Counted from the first letter of the stretch, positions 1 through 9,783 are shown. The stretch is 43,050 nt of DNA from an uncultured Bacteroidota bacterium (GCA_902519075.1 CABYIO010000008.1:1-43050), one strand, 5' to 3'. The notes: a model not told the origin generated them from the letters alone. Program-made: numbers and translations.

Positions 1-2845
1 CTTGAGATGTTTTACCATTTAAAATTCTGTAAAGCTTTTCAACTAAAATATCTTTAAGTTCTGAGAACTTAATATCATATGAATCTTCCAACAACTTGAG
101 ATCTTCTTTATCCTGAATTCTCTTCCTTTTATCTTTAACAGATCTTGCAAACAACTTTTTATCAATTACAACTCCATTTAGAGACGGTGGAGCTTTAAGA
201 GAAGCGTCTTTAACATCTCCTGCCTTATCCCCAAAAATAGCTCTAAGCAGCTTTTCTTCTGGAGTTGGATCACTTTCACCTTTCGGGGTAATTTTACCAA
301 TAAGGATGTCACCTGCATTTATTTCAGCTCCAATTCTAATCATACCATTTTCATCAAGATCCTTAGTAGCCTCTTCAGAAACATTTGGAATGTCATTAGT
401 TAATTCTTCATTACCAAGTTTTGTATCTCTAACTTCTAAAGAATATTCGTCAATATGAATCGATGTGAAAACATCATCTCTTACAACCTTTTCAGAAATT
501 ACAATAGCATCCTCAAAGTTGTAACCTTTCCAAGGCATAAAAGCAACCTGGATATTTCTTCCCAGGGCTAATTCACCATTGTTAGTTGCATATCCCTCAC
601 ATAAAACTTGTCCTTTAGAAATTTTATCACCCTTAGATACAATAGATTTTAAGTTTACGCAAGTACCTTGATTGGTCTTTTTGAACTTAGTAAGTTTATA
701 TGTAACTTCATTAGATTCAAAACTTGTTAAAACTTCATTTTTGTTTCTATTATATTTAATAGTAATCTCATTTGCATCAACATATTCTACAACACCATCT
801 GATTCAGCATTAATAAGTACTCTAGAATCAGATGCAACCTGCTTTTCTAAACCGGTACCCACTATTGGGGACTGAGGTAACAATAATGGAACTGCTTGAC
901 GCATCATATTAGATCCCATTAATGCACGGTTAGCATCATCATGTTCTAAAAAAGGAATTAAAGATGCGGAAATGGAGGCGATCTGATTTGGAGCAACATC
1001 AGTGTAATGAACATTTGACGGCTCTGTTAGAGGAAAGTCTCCCTCTTGTCTTGCAATTACCTTTTTATCGAGAATTTTACCTGACTTATCAACACTAATG
1101 TTTGATTGTGCAATCAACTTGTTTTCTTCTTCTTCTGCACTAAGGTATAATGGATCTGACTTTAAATCAACGATACCGTCTTTAACCCTTCTATACGGAG
1201 TTTCAATGAATCCCATATTATTGATCTTAGCGAAAACTCCTAATGAAGAAATTAATCCAATATTTGGACCTTCTGGTGTTTCAATTGGGCACAATCTACC
1301 ATAGTGAGTGTAATGAACGTCACGCACTTCAAAACCAGCTCTTTCTCTAGACAGACCACCAGGACCCAATGCAGATAATCTTCTTTTATGAGTTATTTCT
1401 GCAAGAGGGTTTGTTTGATCCATAAATTGAGATAACTGATTTGTTCCAAAAAATGAATTAATAACAGATGATAAAGTCTTTGCATTAATTAAGTCAATGG
1501 GTGTAAATACCTCGTTATCACGAACATTCATTCTTTCCCTAATGGTCCTTGCCATTCTGGCAAGTCCAACACCAAATTGAGATGATAATTGTTCACCAAC
1601 AGTTCTAACCCTTCTATTTGACAAGTGATCAATATCATCAATCTCAGCTTTTGAATTAATAAGCTCGATTAAATATTTTATTATGGTTATAATATCTTCA
1701 GTTGTTAAAACCTGCTTGTCCATTCCAATATCTAAACCAAGTTTTTTATTCATTCTATATCTACCTACATCACCAAGATTATATCTTTGGTCACTGAAAA
1801 ATAATTTGTCAATAATTCCTCTGGCAGTTTCTTCATCTGGTGGCTCAGCATTTCTGAGCTGTCTGTAAATGTGTTCAACAGCTTCCTTTTCAGAATTTGT
1901 AGGATCCTTCTGAAGTGTATTGTGAATAATTGCATATTCACCTTGTTGAGTAATTTCTTTGTGAATTAATATAGTTTTTACACCAGACTCAATTATTTCC
2001 TCAACATTATCTTTATCAACTTCCGTATCCCTGTCAAGTACAATTTCATTTCTTTCAATTGATACAACCTCTCCTGTATCCTCGTCAACAAAATCTTCAT
2101 GCCAAGTATTTAGAACACGAGCTGCTAGTTTTCTTCCGTAATACTTCTTTAGATTAGCTTTAGAAACTTTGATCTCTTCTGCTAAATCAAATATTTCTAA
2201 AATATCTTTATCTCTTTCATAGCCTATAGCTCTGAATAATGTTGTAACTGGTAACTTCTTTTTTCTGTCAATGTATGCATACATCACACTATTTATATCA
2301 GTGGCGAATTCAATCCATGACCCTTTAAAAGGAATTACACGCGCAGAATACAATTTTGTTCCATTTGCATGAAAGGATTGACCAAAAAATACACCAGGAG
2401 ATCTGTGTAGCTGTGAAACAACAACTCTCTCAGCGCCATTAATGCAGAAAGTTCCACTTGGCGTCATGTAAGGAATAGTTCCAAGATATACATCCTGAAC
2501 AATTGTTTCAAAATCTTCGTGTTCAGGATCTGTACAATAAAGCTTTAATCTAGCTTTTAGCGGGACACTGTAGGTTAATCCTCTTTCAATACATTCCTGA
2601 ATGGAGTATCTAGGAGGATCAACAAAATAATCTAAGAATTCTAACACAAACTGATTACGAGCATCAGTAATTGGAAAGTTATCCTGAAATGTGTTGTATA
2701 AACCCTCTTCTCCACGTTCATCTGATTTAGTTTCTAATTGAAAGAAATCTTTAAAAGATTTAATTTGAATATCCAAAAAATCCGGATACGCACTAGCGTT
2801 TTTAATTGAAGAAAAATTTATTCTTTCAGCTAATTTCGTTGACAT
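1..2845 (-). CDS. rpoB: RNA polymerase beta subunit, partial (C-terminus cut by window start)
   Basis: Beta subunit of RNA polymerase, forming half of the catalytic cleft. The frame stays open from the ATG at 2845 to the window edge (about 948 codons; the family is usually near 1270 in this phylum), so the C-terminal quarter is missing here. The protein begins [13 protein letters not shown]. The rifampicin-binding cluster is easily read at about 1345-1450 ([16 protein letters not shown], then [14 protein letters not shown]), with the usual Asp, His and Ser positions, so nothing suggests rifampicin resistance. It is the last visible gene of the rplK-rplA-rplJ-rplL-rpoB series and follows rplL after 108 bases. 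No intein or frameshift is visible. Certain identification. Confidence 0.98.
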   Translation of the reverse strand, partial: MSTKLAERINFSSIKNASAYPDFLDIQIKSFKDFFQLETKSDERGEEGLYNTFQDNFPITDARNQFVLEFLDYFVDPPRYSIQECIERGLTYSVPLKARLKLYCTDPEHEDFETIVQDVYLGTIPYMTPSGTFCINGAERVVVSQLHRSPGVFFGQSFHANGTKLYSARVIPFKGSWIEFATDINSVMYAYIDRKKKLPVTTLFRAIGYERDKDILEIFDLAEEIKVSKANLKKYYGRKLAARVLNTWHEDFVDEDTGEVVSIERNEIVLDRDTEVDKDNVEEIIESGVKTILIHKEITQQGEYAIIHNTLQKDPTNSEKEAVEHIYRQLRNAEPPDEETARGIIDKLFFSDQRYNLGDVGRYRMNKKLGLDIGMDKQVLTTEDIITIIKYLIELINSKAEIDDIDHLSNRRVRTVGEQLSSQFGVGLARMARTIRERMNVRDNEVFTPIDLINAKTLSSVINSFFGTNQLSQFMDQTNPLAEITHKRRLSALGPGGLSRERAGFEVRDVHYTHYGRLCPIETPEGPNIGLISSLGVFAKINNMGFIETPYRRVKDGIVDLKSDPLYLSAEEEENKLIAQSNISVDKSGKILDKKVIARQEGDFPLTEPSNVHYTDVAPNQIASISASLIPFLEHDDANRALMGSNMMRQAVPLLLPQSPIVGTGLEKQVASDSRVLINAESDGVVEYVDANEITIKYNRNKNEVLTSFESNEVTYKLTKFKKTNQGTCVNLKSIVSKGDKISKGQVLCEGYATNNGELALGRNIQVAFMPWKGYNFEDAIVISEKVVRDDVFTSIHIDEYSLEVRDTKLGNEELTNDIPNVSEEATKDLDENGMIRIGAEINAGDILIGKITPKGESDPTPEEKLLRAIFGDKAGDVKDASLKAPPSLNGVVIDKKLFARSVKDKRKRIQDKEDLKLLEDSYDIKFSELKDILVEKLYRILNGKTSQ

Positions 2846-2953
2846 ATAGTTTTTGTTTTAAAAAATGAATAATGAAAAATCGTTTAAGTACACCAAAAGG
2901 CATAGTCATAAATACTAATCTATAACTATACCTTAATTTGATTAAAATTGAAC

Positions 2954-3334
2954 TTATTTAAGTTCAACCTCAGCTCCAGCCTCTTCTAAGGATTTTTTGA
3001 ATCCTTCAGCTTCGTCTTTGCTTACTCCTTCTTTGATTGTCTTTGGTGCGCCATCAACAAGCTCTTTAGCATCCTTTAGACCTAAACCTGTTAACTCTTT
3101 TACCAATTTTACAACTGCAAGTTTAGATCCACCTGCTGCTGTAAGAACTACATCAAATTCTGATTTTTCCTCACCTGCATCTCCAGCTGCTCCACCACCT
3201 GCTGCTGCAGGAGATGCAACTGCCGTTGCGGCTGGCTCAATACCATATTCATTTTTTAAAATATCAGCTAGTTCACTTACCTCTTTAACCGATAAATTTA
3301 CTAACTGTTCTGCGAAAGTTTTTAAATCTGCCAT
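2954..3334 (-). CDS. rplL: 50S ribosomal protein bL12 (L7/L12)
   Basis: Stalk protein of the large subunit that recruits translation GTPases. It has 126 residues, normal for the family. The N-terminal dimerisation helices (about 1-36) are followed by an Ala/Gly-rich flexible hinge (about 36-55) and the globular C-terminal domain with [18 protein letters not shown], the conserved GTPase-contact helix. It lies 36 bases after rplJ and before rpoB, the usual order. There is no Shine-Dalgarno before the ATG, only A-rich sequence. Confidence 0.98.
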   Translation of the reverse strand: MADLKTFAEQLVNLSVKEVSELADILKNEYGIEPAATAVASPAAAGGGAAGDAGEEKSEFDVVLTAAGGSKLAVVKLVKELTGLGLKDAKELVDGAPKTIKEGVSKDEAEGFKKSLEEAGAEVELK

Positions 3335-3370
3335 TTTTCTGTTTTTATTTTACTTTATTATTATATTTTA

Positions 3371-3886
3371 CTATTTGTTTGATAATGTTTGAAGAATTCC
3401 TGAAAGCCTTCCTCCACTTGATGAAAGTGCAGAAACTAGATTCTTGGCTGGTGACTGTAGTAACATTATTATATCCCCAATTAATTCTTCTTTAGACTTA
3501 ATCGCAAATAATGTTTCTATTTGGTCATCACCAATATAGACATCTTCTTCAATCATAGCACCTTTCAGTATTGGTCTTTCAGATTTTTTTCTAAAATTCT
3601 TAATAACCTTAGCAGGTGCACTACTAACTTCAGCAATCATAACTGAAGTATTTCCTTTAAGCGTCTCTTTTAATTCACCAAAATCTTTTTCAGAACCATC
3701 CATTGCTTTTTCAAGCAATGTATTTTTAACAACTGATAATTTCACACCAGCTTTAAAACACATTCTTCTTAGATTTGATGTCTCAAGAGCGTTTAAACCC
3801 GAAATATCTGCCAAATAAATATTTTGATTTGACTTTAATACTTCAAGTATTTCATTAATCGCTACTGATTTTTCTTCTCTAGTCAT
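3371..3886 (-). CDS. rplJ: 50S ribosomal protein uL10
   Basis: Base of the ribosomal stalk; binds 23S rRNA and the bL12 dimers. It has 171 residues, beginning MTREEKSVAINEI, with the N-terminal rRNA-binding domain and a C-terminal helix (about 140-171) that carries bL12. Only 8 bases separate it from the rplA stop codon, so the long autoregulatory L10 leader known from enterobacteria cannot sit directly in front of it. Confidence 0.97.
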   Translation of the reverse strand: MTREEKSVAINEILEVLKSNQNIYLADISGLNALETSNLRRMCFKAGVKLSVVKNTLLEKAMDGSEKDFGELKETLKGNTSVMIAEVSSAPAKVIKNFRKKSERPILKGAMIEEDVYIGDDQIETLFAIKSKEELIGDIIMLLQSPAKNLVSALSSSGGRLSGILQTLSNK

Positions 3887-3894
3887 AATTACAA

Positions 3895-4581
3895 TTATAT
3901 TTTAGGGTCAATAGCTAAACTAGGACTCATAGTTGATGAAATAAAAATACTTTTTATGTATGTACCCTTTGATGATGTTGGCTTAAGCTTTATTAATGTT
4001 TGAATTAATTCACTTGCATTACCCACAATTTTATCAGGTGAAAAAGAAACTTTACCGATTGGAGCATGAATAATACCTGCTTTGTCAACCTTAAAATCAA
4101 TTTTTCCAGATTTAACATCAGAAACTGCTTTGGCTACATCCATAGTAACTGTACCAGTTTTTGGATTAGGCATTAAACCTCTAGGTCCTAAAATTCTACC
4201 TAATGGACCTAATTTACCCATAACACTTGGCATAGTAACGATAACATCTACATCAGTCCAACCACCTTTAATCTTGTCAATATATTCATCAAGACCAACA
4301 AAATCAGCTCCAGCTTTCTTGGCTTCATCTTCTTTATCGGGTGAAACCAAAGCAAGAACTTTCATGTCTTTTCCCGTTCCATTTGGAAGAGAAACTACAC
4401 CTCTGACCATCTCATTAGCCTTTTTAGGATCAACTCCTAATCTAACGGCTAAATCAACAGATGCATCAAACTTTGTTGTGGTAATATCCTTAAGCAATGA
4501 ACATGCTTCGTCTAAATTATATAACTTAGTTTTATCAATTTTTGCTTCCGATAATTTTCTATTCTTAGTCAATTTTCCCAT
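3895..4581 (-). CDS. rplA: 50S ribosomal protein uL1
   Basis: L1 stalk protein, 228 residues from the chosen ATG at 4581 ([10 protein letters not shown]). The frame stays open to 4620, but that longer form would overlap rplK by 29 bases and adds residues not seen in the family, so 4581 is preferred. The conserved stretch [20 protein letters not shown] is present. In many bacteria uL1 represses its own operon by binding a leader before rplK; no such leader was recognised here. Confidence 0.97.
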   Translation of the reverse strand: MGKLTKNRKLSEAKIDKTKLYNLDEACSLLKDITTTKFDASVDLAVRLGVDPKKANEMVRGVVSLPNGTGKDMKVLALVSPDKEDEAKKAGADFVGLDEYIDKIKGGWTDVDVIVTMPSVMGKLGPLGRILGPRGLMPNPKTGTVTMDVAKAVSDVKSGKIDFKVDKAGIIHAPIGKVSFSPDKIVGNASELIQTLIKLKPTSSKGTYIKSIFISSTMSPSLAIDPKI

Positions 4582-4591
4582 TTTGTTTAAA

Positions 4592-5032
4592 TTATTCAGG
4601 CGCTTTACCTCCCTTAACATTTATACCCATAGATCTCGCAGTTCCAGCAACCATTTTCATCGCAGATTCAATGGTAAATGCATTTAAATCCACCATTTTG
4701 TCTTCAGCGATTGCTTTGACCTGGTCCCACGTTACCTTAGAAACTTTATTAATGTTTGGCTCACCAGATCCTTTTTTAACTCTTGCTGCCTCTAAAAGCT
4801 GAACAGCTGCTGGTGGTGTTTTAATAACAAAATCAAATGATTTATCTTTAAAAACTGTTATCACCACAGGTAAAACTTTTCCTGGTTTGTCCTGAGTTCT
4901 AGCATTGAATTGCTTACAAAAATCCATTATATTTACACCGGCAGCTCCTAGTGCAGGACCTACTGGCGGGGATGGGTTTGCAGCGCCTCCTCTTACTTGT
5001 AACTTAAGAACTTTATCTATTTCTTTTGCCAT
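4592..5032 (-). CDS. rplK: 50S ribosomal protein uL11
   Basis: Part of the GTPase-associated centre. It has 146 residues, with the Pro-rich N-terminal domain ([16 protein letters not shown], about 20-35) and the C-terminal rRNA-binding domain. It starts 67 bases after nusG and ends 10 bases before rplA. No Shine-Dalgarno is visible upstream. Confidence 0.98.
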   Translation of the reverse strand: MAKEIDKVLKLQVRGGAANPSPPVGPALGAAGVNIMDFCKQFNARTQDKPGKVLPVVITVFKDKSFDFVIKTPPAAVQLLEAARVKKGSGEPNINKVSKVTWDQVKAIAEDKMVDLNAFTIESAMKMVAGTARSMGINVKGGKAPE

Positions 5033-5099
5033 ATTACTAATTTAAGTTTCAATGATCCTATTATTGGAAGCTATAGTATCATTTTATATTATGTAACAT

Positions 5100-5657
5100 T
5101 TATAACTTTTCAACTTGCATATAGCTAAGTTCTAATGGCGTTTTTCTACCAAAGATTTTAACCATAACCTCAAGTTTTCTTTTTTCTTCATTTATTTTTT
5201 CAATTGTTCCATCAAATCCGTTAAATGGTCCGTCAATAACTTTAACATTCTCACCATGAATGAATGGAATTATTATATCCGATTCTTCTTGTAAGGATAA
5301 CTCGTCAACTTTACCTAACATTCTATTCACTTCACTTTGACGCAATGGAATAGGATCTCCACCTTTTGTCTCACCTAAAAATCCAATAACATTGGTTACA
5401 GATTTAATAATGTGTGGAACTTCACCTGATAAATTAGCCTTAATCATTATATATCCCGGAAAATAGGTTTTATCTTTTGTAACCTTTTTACCATTTCTGA
5501 TTTGAACAACTTTTTCAGAGGGTACAAGAATTTGCTCAATGAAGCTATCCATACCAACTCTGTTAATCTCATTTTCTATATATGTCTTAATCTTGTTTTC
5601 TTGACCACTAACAGCCCTAACAACATACCATTTAAAAAGCGAATTTTTATCAGACAT
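5100..5657 (-). CDS. nusG: Transcription termination/antitermination factor NusG
   Basis: Elongation factor linking RNA polymerase to ribosomes or Rho. It has 185 residues: the NGN domain (about 9-110, with WYVVRAVSGQENKIKTYIE and YFPGYIMIK) and a C-terminal KOW domain (about 130-185, with HGENVKVIDGPFNGFDGTI). It follows secE after 7 bases, the classic secE-nusG-rplK order. Confidence 0.98.
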   Translation of the reverse strand: MSDKNSLFKWYVVRAVSGQENKIKTYIENEINRVGMDSFIEQILVPSEKVVQIRNGKKVTKDKTYFPGYIMIKANLSGEVPHIIKSVTNVIGFLGETKGGDPIPLRQSEVNRMLGKVDELSLQEESDIIIPFIHGENVKVIDGPFNGFDGTIEKINEEKRKLEVMVKIFGRKTPLELSYMQVEKL

Positions 5658-5664
5658 AAATTAT

Positions 5665-5859
5665 TTAGCTTATAAGATTAAAAAATTCTTTAATAACTCT
5701 ACTAAACATAGAGTCTAATCCCCAAATAATCAGTGAAAAAATCACTGAAAATACAGCAACTAAAACTGTTAAATTCAATCCTTCATTAAAACTAGGCCAA
5801 CTAACATGTGACTTTAGTTCTTCAAAAGATTCTCTAACATATTTAACAATTCCTGTCAT
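5665..5859 (-). CDS. secE: Preprotein translocase subunit SecE
   Basis: Small essential subunit of the SecYEG translocon. From the ATG at 5859 it has 64 residues (MTGIVKYVRESFEEL), with an amphipathic N-terminal helix, the conserved SHVSWPS segment and one transmembrane helix near residues 36-55. The frame stays open further upstream, but that part runs through tRNA-Trp and is not coding. The single-helix form is the usual one outside enterobacteria. Confidence 0.96.
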   Translation of the reverse strand: MTGIVKYVRESFEELKSHVSWPSFNEGLNLTVLVAVFSVIFSLIIWGLDSMFSRVIKEFFNLIS

Positions 5860-5873
5860 ATTATATTTTTTTG

Positions 5874-5946
5874 CACGGGTTGAGAGACTCGAACTCCCGA
5901 CACCTGGTTTTGGAGACCAGTGCTCTACCAACTGAGCTAAACCCGT
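5874..5946 (-). tRNA. trpT: tRNA-Trp (anticodon CCA)
   Basis: A 73-nt cloverleaf: acceptor arms ACGGGTT/AACCCGT, D arm AGCTCAGTTGGTAGAGC, anticodon arm CTGGT-CTCCAAA-ACCAG giving CCA, and the T arm with GTTCGAGTC. The discriminator base is G and CCA is not encoded. It lies between tuf and secE, a position common in bacteria. Confidence 0.98.
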
Positions 5947-5957
5947 AAACATAAGTC

Positions 5958-5991
5958 AAGGTATTTTGTTTGATAACAAACAAAATACCTT
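5958..5991 (-). other. Perfect 15-bp hairpin between tuf and tRNA-Trp
   Basis: A 15-bp uninterrupted stem closed by a 4-base loop (5973-5976). On the transcribed strand it lies 22 bases after the tuf stop and 11 bases before the mature tRNA 5' end. No U-tract follows, so it is not a textbook intrinsic terminator. It may protect the tuf mRNA 3' end or act as a processing site that frees the tRNA. Confidence 0.7.
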
Positions 5992-6013
5992 AACATATAT
6001 ATTGGGTTTTTTT

Positions 6014-7201
6014 TTAGTCTAAAATTTCAGTAACCTGACCAGCACCAACAGTTCTACCACCTTCACGAATAGCAAAACGTAAACCAACATTCATTGCAAT
6101 TGGCTGTATTAACTCAACTGTAATTGTTAAGTTGTCACCAGGCATAACCATTTCAACTCCAGATGGTAACTCAATTGTTCCAGTTACATCAGTTGTTCTT
6201 ACATAGAACTGAGGTCTATAGTTATTATGGAATGGAGTGTGACGTCCACCTTCTTCTTTTTTAAGTATATAAACCTCTGCTTTAAACTTTTTATGTGGAG
6301 TTACAGATCCTTGTTTACAGATTACCATTCCTCTACTGATATCAGTTTTTTCAATACCTCTTAACAGAATACCTACGTTGTCACCAGCTTCACCTCTATC
6401 CAAGATTTTACGGAACATCTCAACACCTGTTACTGTAGAAGTTAATTTTTCTGCACCCATACCAATGATATCAACAGCGTCACCAGTGTTAGCAACACCT
6501 GTTTCAATTCTACCAGTTGCTACAGTACCTCTACCCGTAATTGAGAATACATCCTCAATTGGCATTAAAAAGTCTTTATCAACCTCTCTAGTAGGTAATT
6601 CAATCCATGAATCAACGTTTTTCATTAATTCTAAAACTGTGTCAACCCACTTTTGCTCACCGTTTAGAGCTCCTAATGCAGAACCAGCTATAACAGGTCC
6701 GTTATCACCATCATATTCGTAGAATGTTAATAATTCACGAATCTCCATCTCAACAAGTTCTAAAAGCTCATCATCATCCACCATATCAACTTTGTTCATG
6801 AATACAACAATTCTTGGAATACCAACCTGTCTTCCTAGAAGAATGTGCTCACGAGTTTGTGGCATTGGCCCATCAGTAGCAGCAACAACAAGTATTGCTC
6901 CGTCCATTTGTGCAGCACCAGTTACCATGTTTTTTACATAGTCGGCGTGACCTGGACAGTCTACATGAGCGTAATGACGATTTTCAGTTGCATACTCAAC
7001 GTGTGATGTATTGATAGTAATCCCTCTTTCTTTTTCTTCAGGGGCATTATCAATAGTATCAAAATCTCTTTTTTCAGATAAACCAGCATCAGCTAATACT
7101 GTTGTAATAGCAGCTGTAAGCGTAGTTTTACCATGATCTACGTGTCCGATAGTACCGATATTTAAATGCGGTTTCGAACGATCAAAATTTTCCTTTGCCA
7201 T
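6014..7201 (-). CDS. tuf: Elongation factor Tu
   Basis: GTPase that brings aminoacyl-tRNA to the ribosome. It has 395 residues, full length. G1 is GHVDHGKT (19-26), G3 DCPGH (about 81-85) and G4 NKVD (about 136-139); domains 2 and 3 are complete to the end [10 protein letters not shown]. It is the first gene of the tuf-trpT-secE-nusG-rpl-rpoB block and has its own promoter upstream. No Shine-Dalgarno precedes the ATG. Confidence 0.99.
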   Translation of the reverse strand: MAKENFDRSKPHLNIGTIGHVDHGKTTLTAAITTVLADAGLSEKRDFDTIDNAPEEKERGITINTSHVEYATENRHYAHVDCPGHADYVKNMVTGAAQMDGAILVVAATDGPMPQTREHILLGRQVGIPRIVVFMNKVDMVDDDELLELVEMEIRELLTFYEYDGDNGPVIAGSALGALNGEQKWVDTVLELMKNVDSWIELPTREVDKDFLMPIEDVFSITGRGTVATGRIETGVANTGDAVDIIGMGAEKLTSTVTGVEMFRKILDRGEAGDNVGILLRGIEKTDISRGMVICKQGSVTPHKKFKAEVYILKKEEGGRHTPFHNNYRPQFYVRTTDVTGTIELPSGVEMVMPGDNLTITVELIQPIAMNVGLRFAIREGGRTVGAGQVTEILD

Positions 7202-7234
7202 AATATAATATTTTAGTTGCTTTTAAAATGAGCG

Positions 7235-7266
7235 CAAATATAAATTTTTTATATCTAATTAACCAA
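7235..7266 (-). promoter_or_regulatory. Bacteroidota-type promoter of tuf
   Basis: On the minus strand a TTG (7264-7266) lies 21 bases before TATATTTG (7235-7242), matching the known Bacteroidota sigma-A consensus TTG-N17-23-TAnnTTTG. It would start the tuf transcript about 25-30 bases before the ATG. Confidence 0.6.
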
Positions 7267-7348
7267 TTTATTTGTTAATTTTTTTTTGAAGAGGCTAATC
7301 TGTAAAAAAAAACAAAGAAATTTAGATCTTTAATTATATAAAAACCAA

Positions 7349-7966
7349 CTACTTATGGTCTTTGAAAAAAATCTGATTTTCGACTGATTCCCAGAGCAAA
7401 AGACATGCAATCGAATTGTAAGGTGACCAATTTTTAGTTAGTTTTTCAATTTCACTTTTTCCCACCGACTCTAGGAGATAATTTTTCTTAATGCTATTAA
7501 TCAGCGCCAAATCCTTAGGAGAAAAAATATCTTTTCTAAATAAATTAAATATCAAAAACATCTGAGCTGTCCACTCACCTACCCCTTTAATTGAAACCAG
7601 ACAATCAATAACCTCTTTGTCTGACATTTTATTAAAATCAATAGTTTTTGAATAAAAAAAATAAAAAACATTTTTAATATACTCTGCTTTTCGGAAAGAA
7701 ATACCTATAGATTGAAGCTCAGATTTTGACATATTCATTATTTCAGATTCAGATTTTTTATCAACTATTTTTGAAAATCTCTTCTTGATTGTTATGGCTG
7801 CTTTAAAACTTATTTGTTGTTCAATTATAAGATTTGCAATGGAAAGGGCATAATTTGAATTATATCTGTTACCCCAAACAATTTTATTCCTAAACTTATC
7901 GATAAGATAGGACATAACTTTGTCATTTGACAAATGATTGTATGCCAATTTAATTGTACTTTTCAT
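7349..7966 (-). CDS. DNA-3-methyladenine glycosylase II family (AlkA-like, HhH-GPD)
   Basis: Likely base-excision repair enzyme removing alkylated purines. It has 205 residues, shorter than E. coli AlkA (282), so it lacks the N-terminal extra domain. The conserved helical start LIIEQQIS (about 46-53), the helix-hairpin-helix LVSIKGVGEWTAQMFLIF (about 123-140) and the catalytic Asp in SPKDLALI (Asp152) are all visible. No iron-sulfur Cys cluster is present, which separates it from endonuclease III and MutY. It stands 7 bases after the membrane gene upstream, so it may be cotranscribed with it. The exact substrate is not known. Confidence 0.88.
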   Translation of the reverse strand: MKSTIKLAYNHLSNDKVMSYLIDKFRNKIVWGNRYNSNYALSIANLIIEQQISFKAAITIKKRFSKIVDKKSESEIMNMSKSELQSIGISFRKAEYIKNVFYFFYSKTIDFNKMSDKEVIDCLVSIKGVGEWTAQMFLIFNLFRKDIFSPKDLALINSIKKNYLLESVGKSEIEKLTKNWSPYNSIACLLLWESVENQIFFKDHK

Positions 7967-7973
7967 CTAAATA

Positions 7974-8834
7974 TTAATAATTTTCTTCAGCTAGTTTGTA
8001 GATCCTAAGAATGATTAAACCAAAAACTACTCCAAGAATTAATAATAAAATACTGTAAAGTCCTTCTGCGCCAAAAGAAAGTCTCAGTAAAATTGTTGAA
8101 ATAATAAACCCTGTATTTCTTATTAATTGAGAATATCTCTCAGTATACTGGAAGGAAATCAATAATATAAATACATCAACTAAGATAAGAATTGTAAAAA
8201 AGTCTATAAAGAAAACACCATTTAAATTTTCATTGTAAGATTCTGATATAAACACTTGAACTACCCACTCATAAAAGTTAACAAAACATAGAATCAAAAG
8301 AGTAGGAACTAACAAAATTGACATAAGCTTCTTGTAATTAATAAACTTATTTAAATTTTTATTTGATTTACGTTTAGGAGTATTAATCCATGTTTTTTTA
8401 AATAGATATATCAGATAAAAGATAACTATTACGGCCAGCAAATCATATAGTAACTGCAAATTGTTAGCATTCAGAATAGTTGAACTATCTAAACTGATTT
8501 CTGGAATATCTTTAAATATTTTTCTAATCAGGACTAGAGAAATAATTTCATATTCTTTTGCCACTGATGTAGTAAAAGATCTTGGCAGATAATATATTAA
8601 TAAAAACGCCTCATAAACTAGTATAAAGGTGAACGGTGTATAGAGGGCTGATATAGGGTTGCTTGATAAATTTGTTTTAGATGAGAATATATCTATACCA
8701 TAATAGTTCTCAAAAAATATTAAAATCAGATGAACTATAAAACCACCAACCGCAAGAAACATAATGTTTTTCTCAAATAGCTCAACATTTTTCTGAGAGA
8801 AAACATTAGAATGTAAAGTTTCAATTCTATTCAT
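7974..8834 (-). CDS. Uncharacterised multi-pass membrane protein
   Basis: Family not recognised. It has 286 residues with six or seven hydrophobic segments (near 24-42, 64-84, 132-146, 168-188, 206-228, 238-258 and 262-280). After the last helix the tail is charged (YKLAEENY). A loop of Lys/Arg/Asn around 148-166 is probably cytoplasmic. The ATG at 8834 lies inside a long RNA stem (8816-8881), which is unusual and may control its translation; Met25 at 8762 is an alternative start outside the stem. It lies between a double-domain lipoprotein gene and an AlkA-like gene on the same strand. Confidence 0.75.
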   Translation of the reverse strand: MNRIETLHSNVFSQKNVELFEKNIMFLAVGGFIVHLILIFFENYYGIDIFSSKTNLSSNPISALYTPFTFILVYEAFLLIYYLPRSFTTSVAKEYEIISLVLIRKIFKDIPEISLDSSTILNANNLQLLYDLLAVIVIFYLIYLFKKTWINTPKRKSNKNLNKFINYKKLMSILLVPTLLILCFVNFYEWVVQVFISESYNENLNGVFFIDFFTILILVDVFILLISFQYTERYSQLIRNTGFIISTILLRLSFGAEGLYSILLLILGVVFGLIILRIYKLAEENY

Positions 8835-8881
8835 AACCAGACAATTACAATATTTATGCCGTTATGAATAGAATTAAACTT
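8816..8881 (-). promoter_or_regulatory. 21-bp stem-loop covering the start codon of the 8834 gene
   Basis: The RNA arm from 8881 to 8861 pairs with the arm from 8837 to 8816: 15 bp perfect, one bulged G (8822), then 6 more bp, closed by a 23-base loop (8838-8860). The AUG at 8834-8832 is in the middle of the 15-bp part. It lies between the stop of the lipoprotein gene (8894) and the membrane gene. It is probably a translational control structure, or else a trace of an inverted duplication of the gene start. Confidence 0.75.
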
Positions 8882-8893
8882 AAATTATTATAT

Positions 8894-9649
8894 CTATAGT
8901 ACTGGTACTCCGTTAGAAATAGTAGAAATTGGAGCTACCATGTAAATATCCTTTTTGTAGACATTAGTGTTGCTATCACCTTCAAAACCAGTCCAAAGTT
9001 CAGATAGTAAATAATCATCAATTGCTGATCTAGATGTAAAATAATAAACACCGCCATATATATTACCGTCTGTACTATTAATCATAGTCTTACCAATCAT
9101 ACCAGGGAAATTTTCATTGCTGAAAACCGGAGCATATTCTTTCACTTGACTTGATATTTCTTCATCAGTTGGATTAACCTCATTAGTATAATTTACAACA
9201 AGGATGTGAAGTCCGGATGCATCATCTGGATTAGAGGATGTTTTTCTCATGGAATGATTTCCATTTGCTAATTCAGTACCATCAAATGTTTTGAAAACAT
9301 CAGTTTTGAAGTTAACTAAATTTGGATGTGCGACCACACCTTTCCATAATTCTGATTCTAAATAAACATCAACATCTTTCTGATTTGAGAAATAATATAC
9401 ACCTCCAAAGATTTCCGTCTCTAAATTTCCTATGAATGATTTTCCAAGTAGACCTGGTACATTTTCAGATGTAAAGCTTGGAGCAACAGCACTACCCAAT
9501 TCAGCATGCTCTTCTAAAGTCATATTTTCAAGCTGATAATTTACGATTAATACCGTTTCATCTGCATAAATTGAGGTTTGGTCATTAGTATTTGAGTTTT
9601 TACAACCCATTAGCATGATAAAACAGGAGAATATTAAAAATTTTTTCAT
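8894..9649 (-). CDS. Lipoprotein with two tandem YdhR-like (dimeric alpha/beta barrel) domains
   Basis: It has 251 residues. A lipoprotein signal ends at Cys16 (FIMLMGC). Two homologous units follow, roughly 34-125 and 147-242. Each begins with a beta strand (VLIVNYQ / ILVVNYT), continues with a FPG/VPG-L/M-GK-hydrophobic segment and contains the signature GGVYYF...YL.SELW (IFGGVYYFSNQKDVDVYLES in the first copy). This signature resembles the YdhR putative monooxygenase family, small cytoplasmic proteins that pair into a dimer. Here both halves are fused and exported with a lipid anchor. Enzyme activity is unproven and no catalytic residues are known to me. The assignment to YdhR is by motif and moderately sure. 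Confidence 0.75.
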   Translation of the reverse strand: MKKFLIFSCFIMLMGCKNSNTNDQTSIYADETVLIVNYQLENMTLEEHAELGSAVAPSFTSENVPGLLGKSFIGNLETEIFGGVYYFSNQKDVDVYLESELWKGVVAHPNLVNFKTDVFKTFDGTELANGNHSMRKTSSNPDDASGLHILVVNYTNEVNPTDEEISSQVKEYAPVFSNENFPGMIGKTMINSTDGNIYGGVYYFTSRSAIDDYLLSELWTGFEGDSNTNVYKKDIYMVAPISTISNGVPVL

Positions 9650-9783
9650 TGATTTTAATTTTAAATAATTATTGATAGTTCAATTTAAACTGAATTTATT
9701 AAATAACAAAGTGAGTTTAAAAAATTAAGATAAATATTTTTAAAGTGGCACATGATTTGTTATTTGACAAGAAAAATAGTTAA

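Noticed and set aside
672-1868. Plus-strand open frames of 61-68 codons
   Set aside because: Antisense shadows of rpoB.
2997-3392. Plus-strand open frame of 131 codons over rplL
   Set aside because: Antisense of a Gly/Ala-rich ribosomal protein gene; no independent support.
9701-9765. 10-bp inverted repeat AAATAACAAA / TTTGTTATTT before the oxidoreductase gene
   Set aside because: Low-complexity A/T sequence with a 45-base spacer; plausible by chance in this composition.
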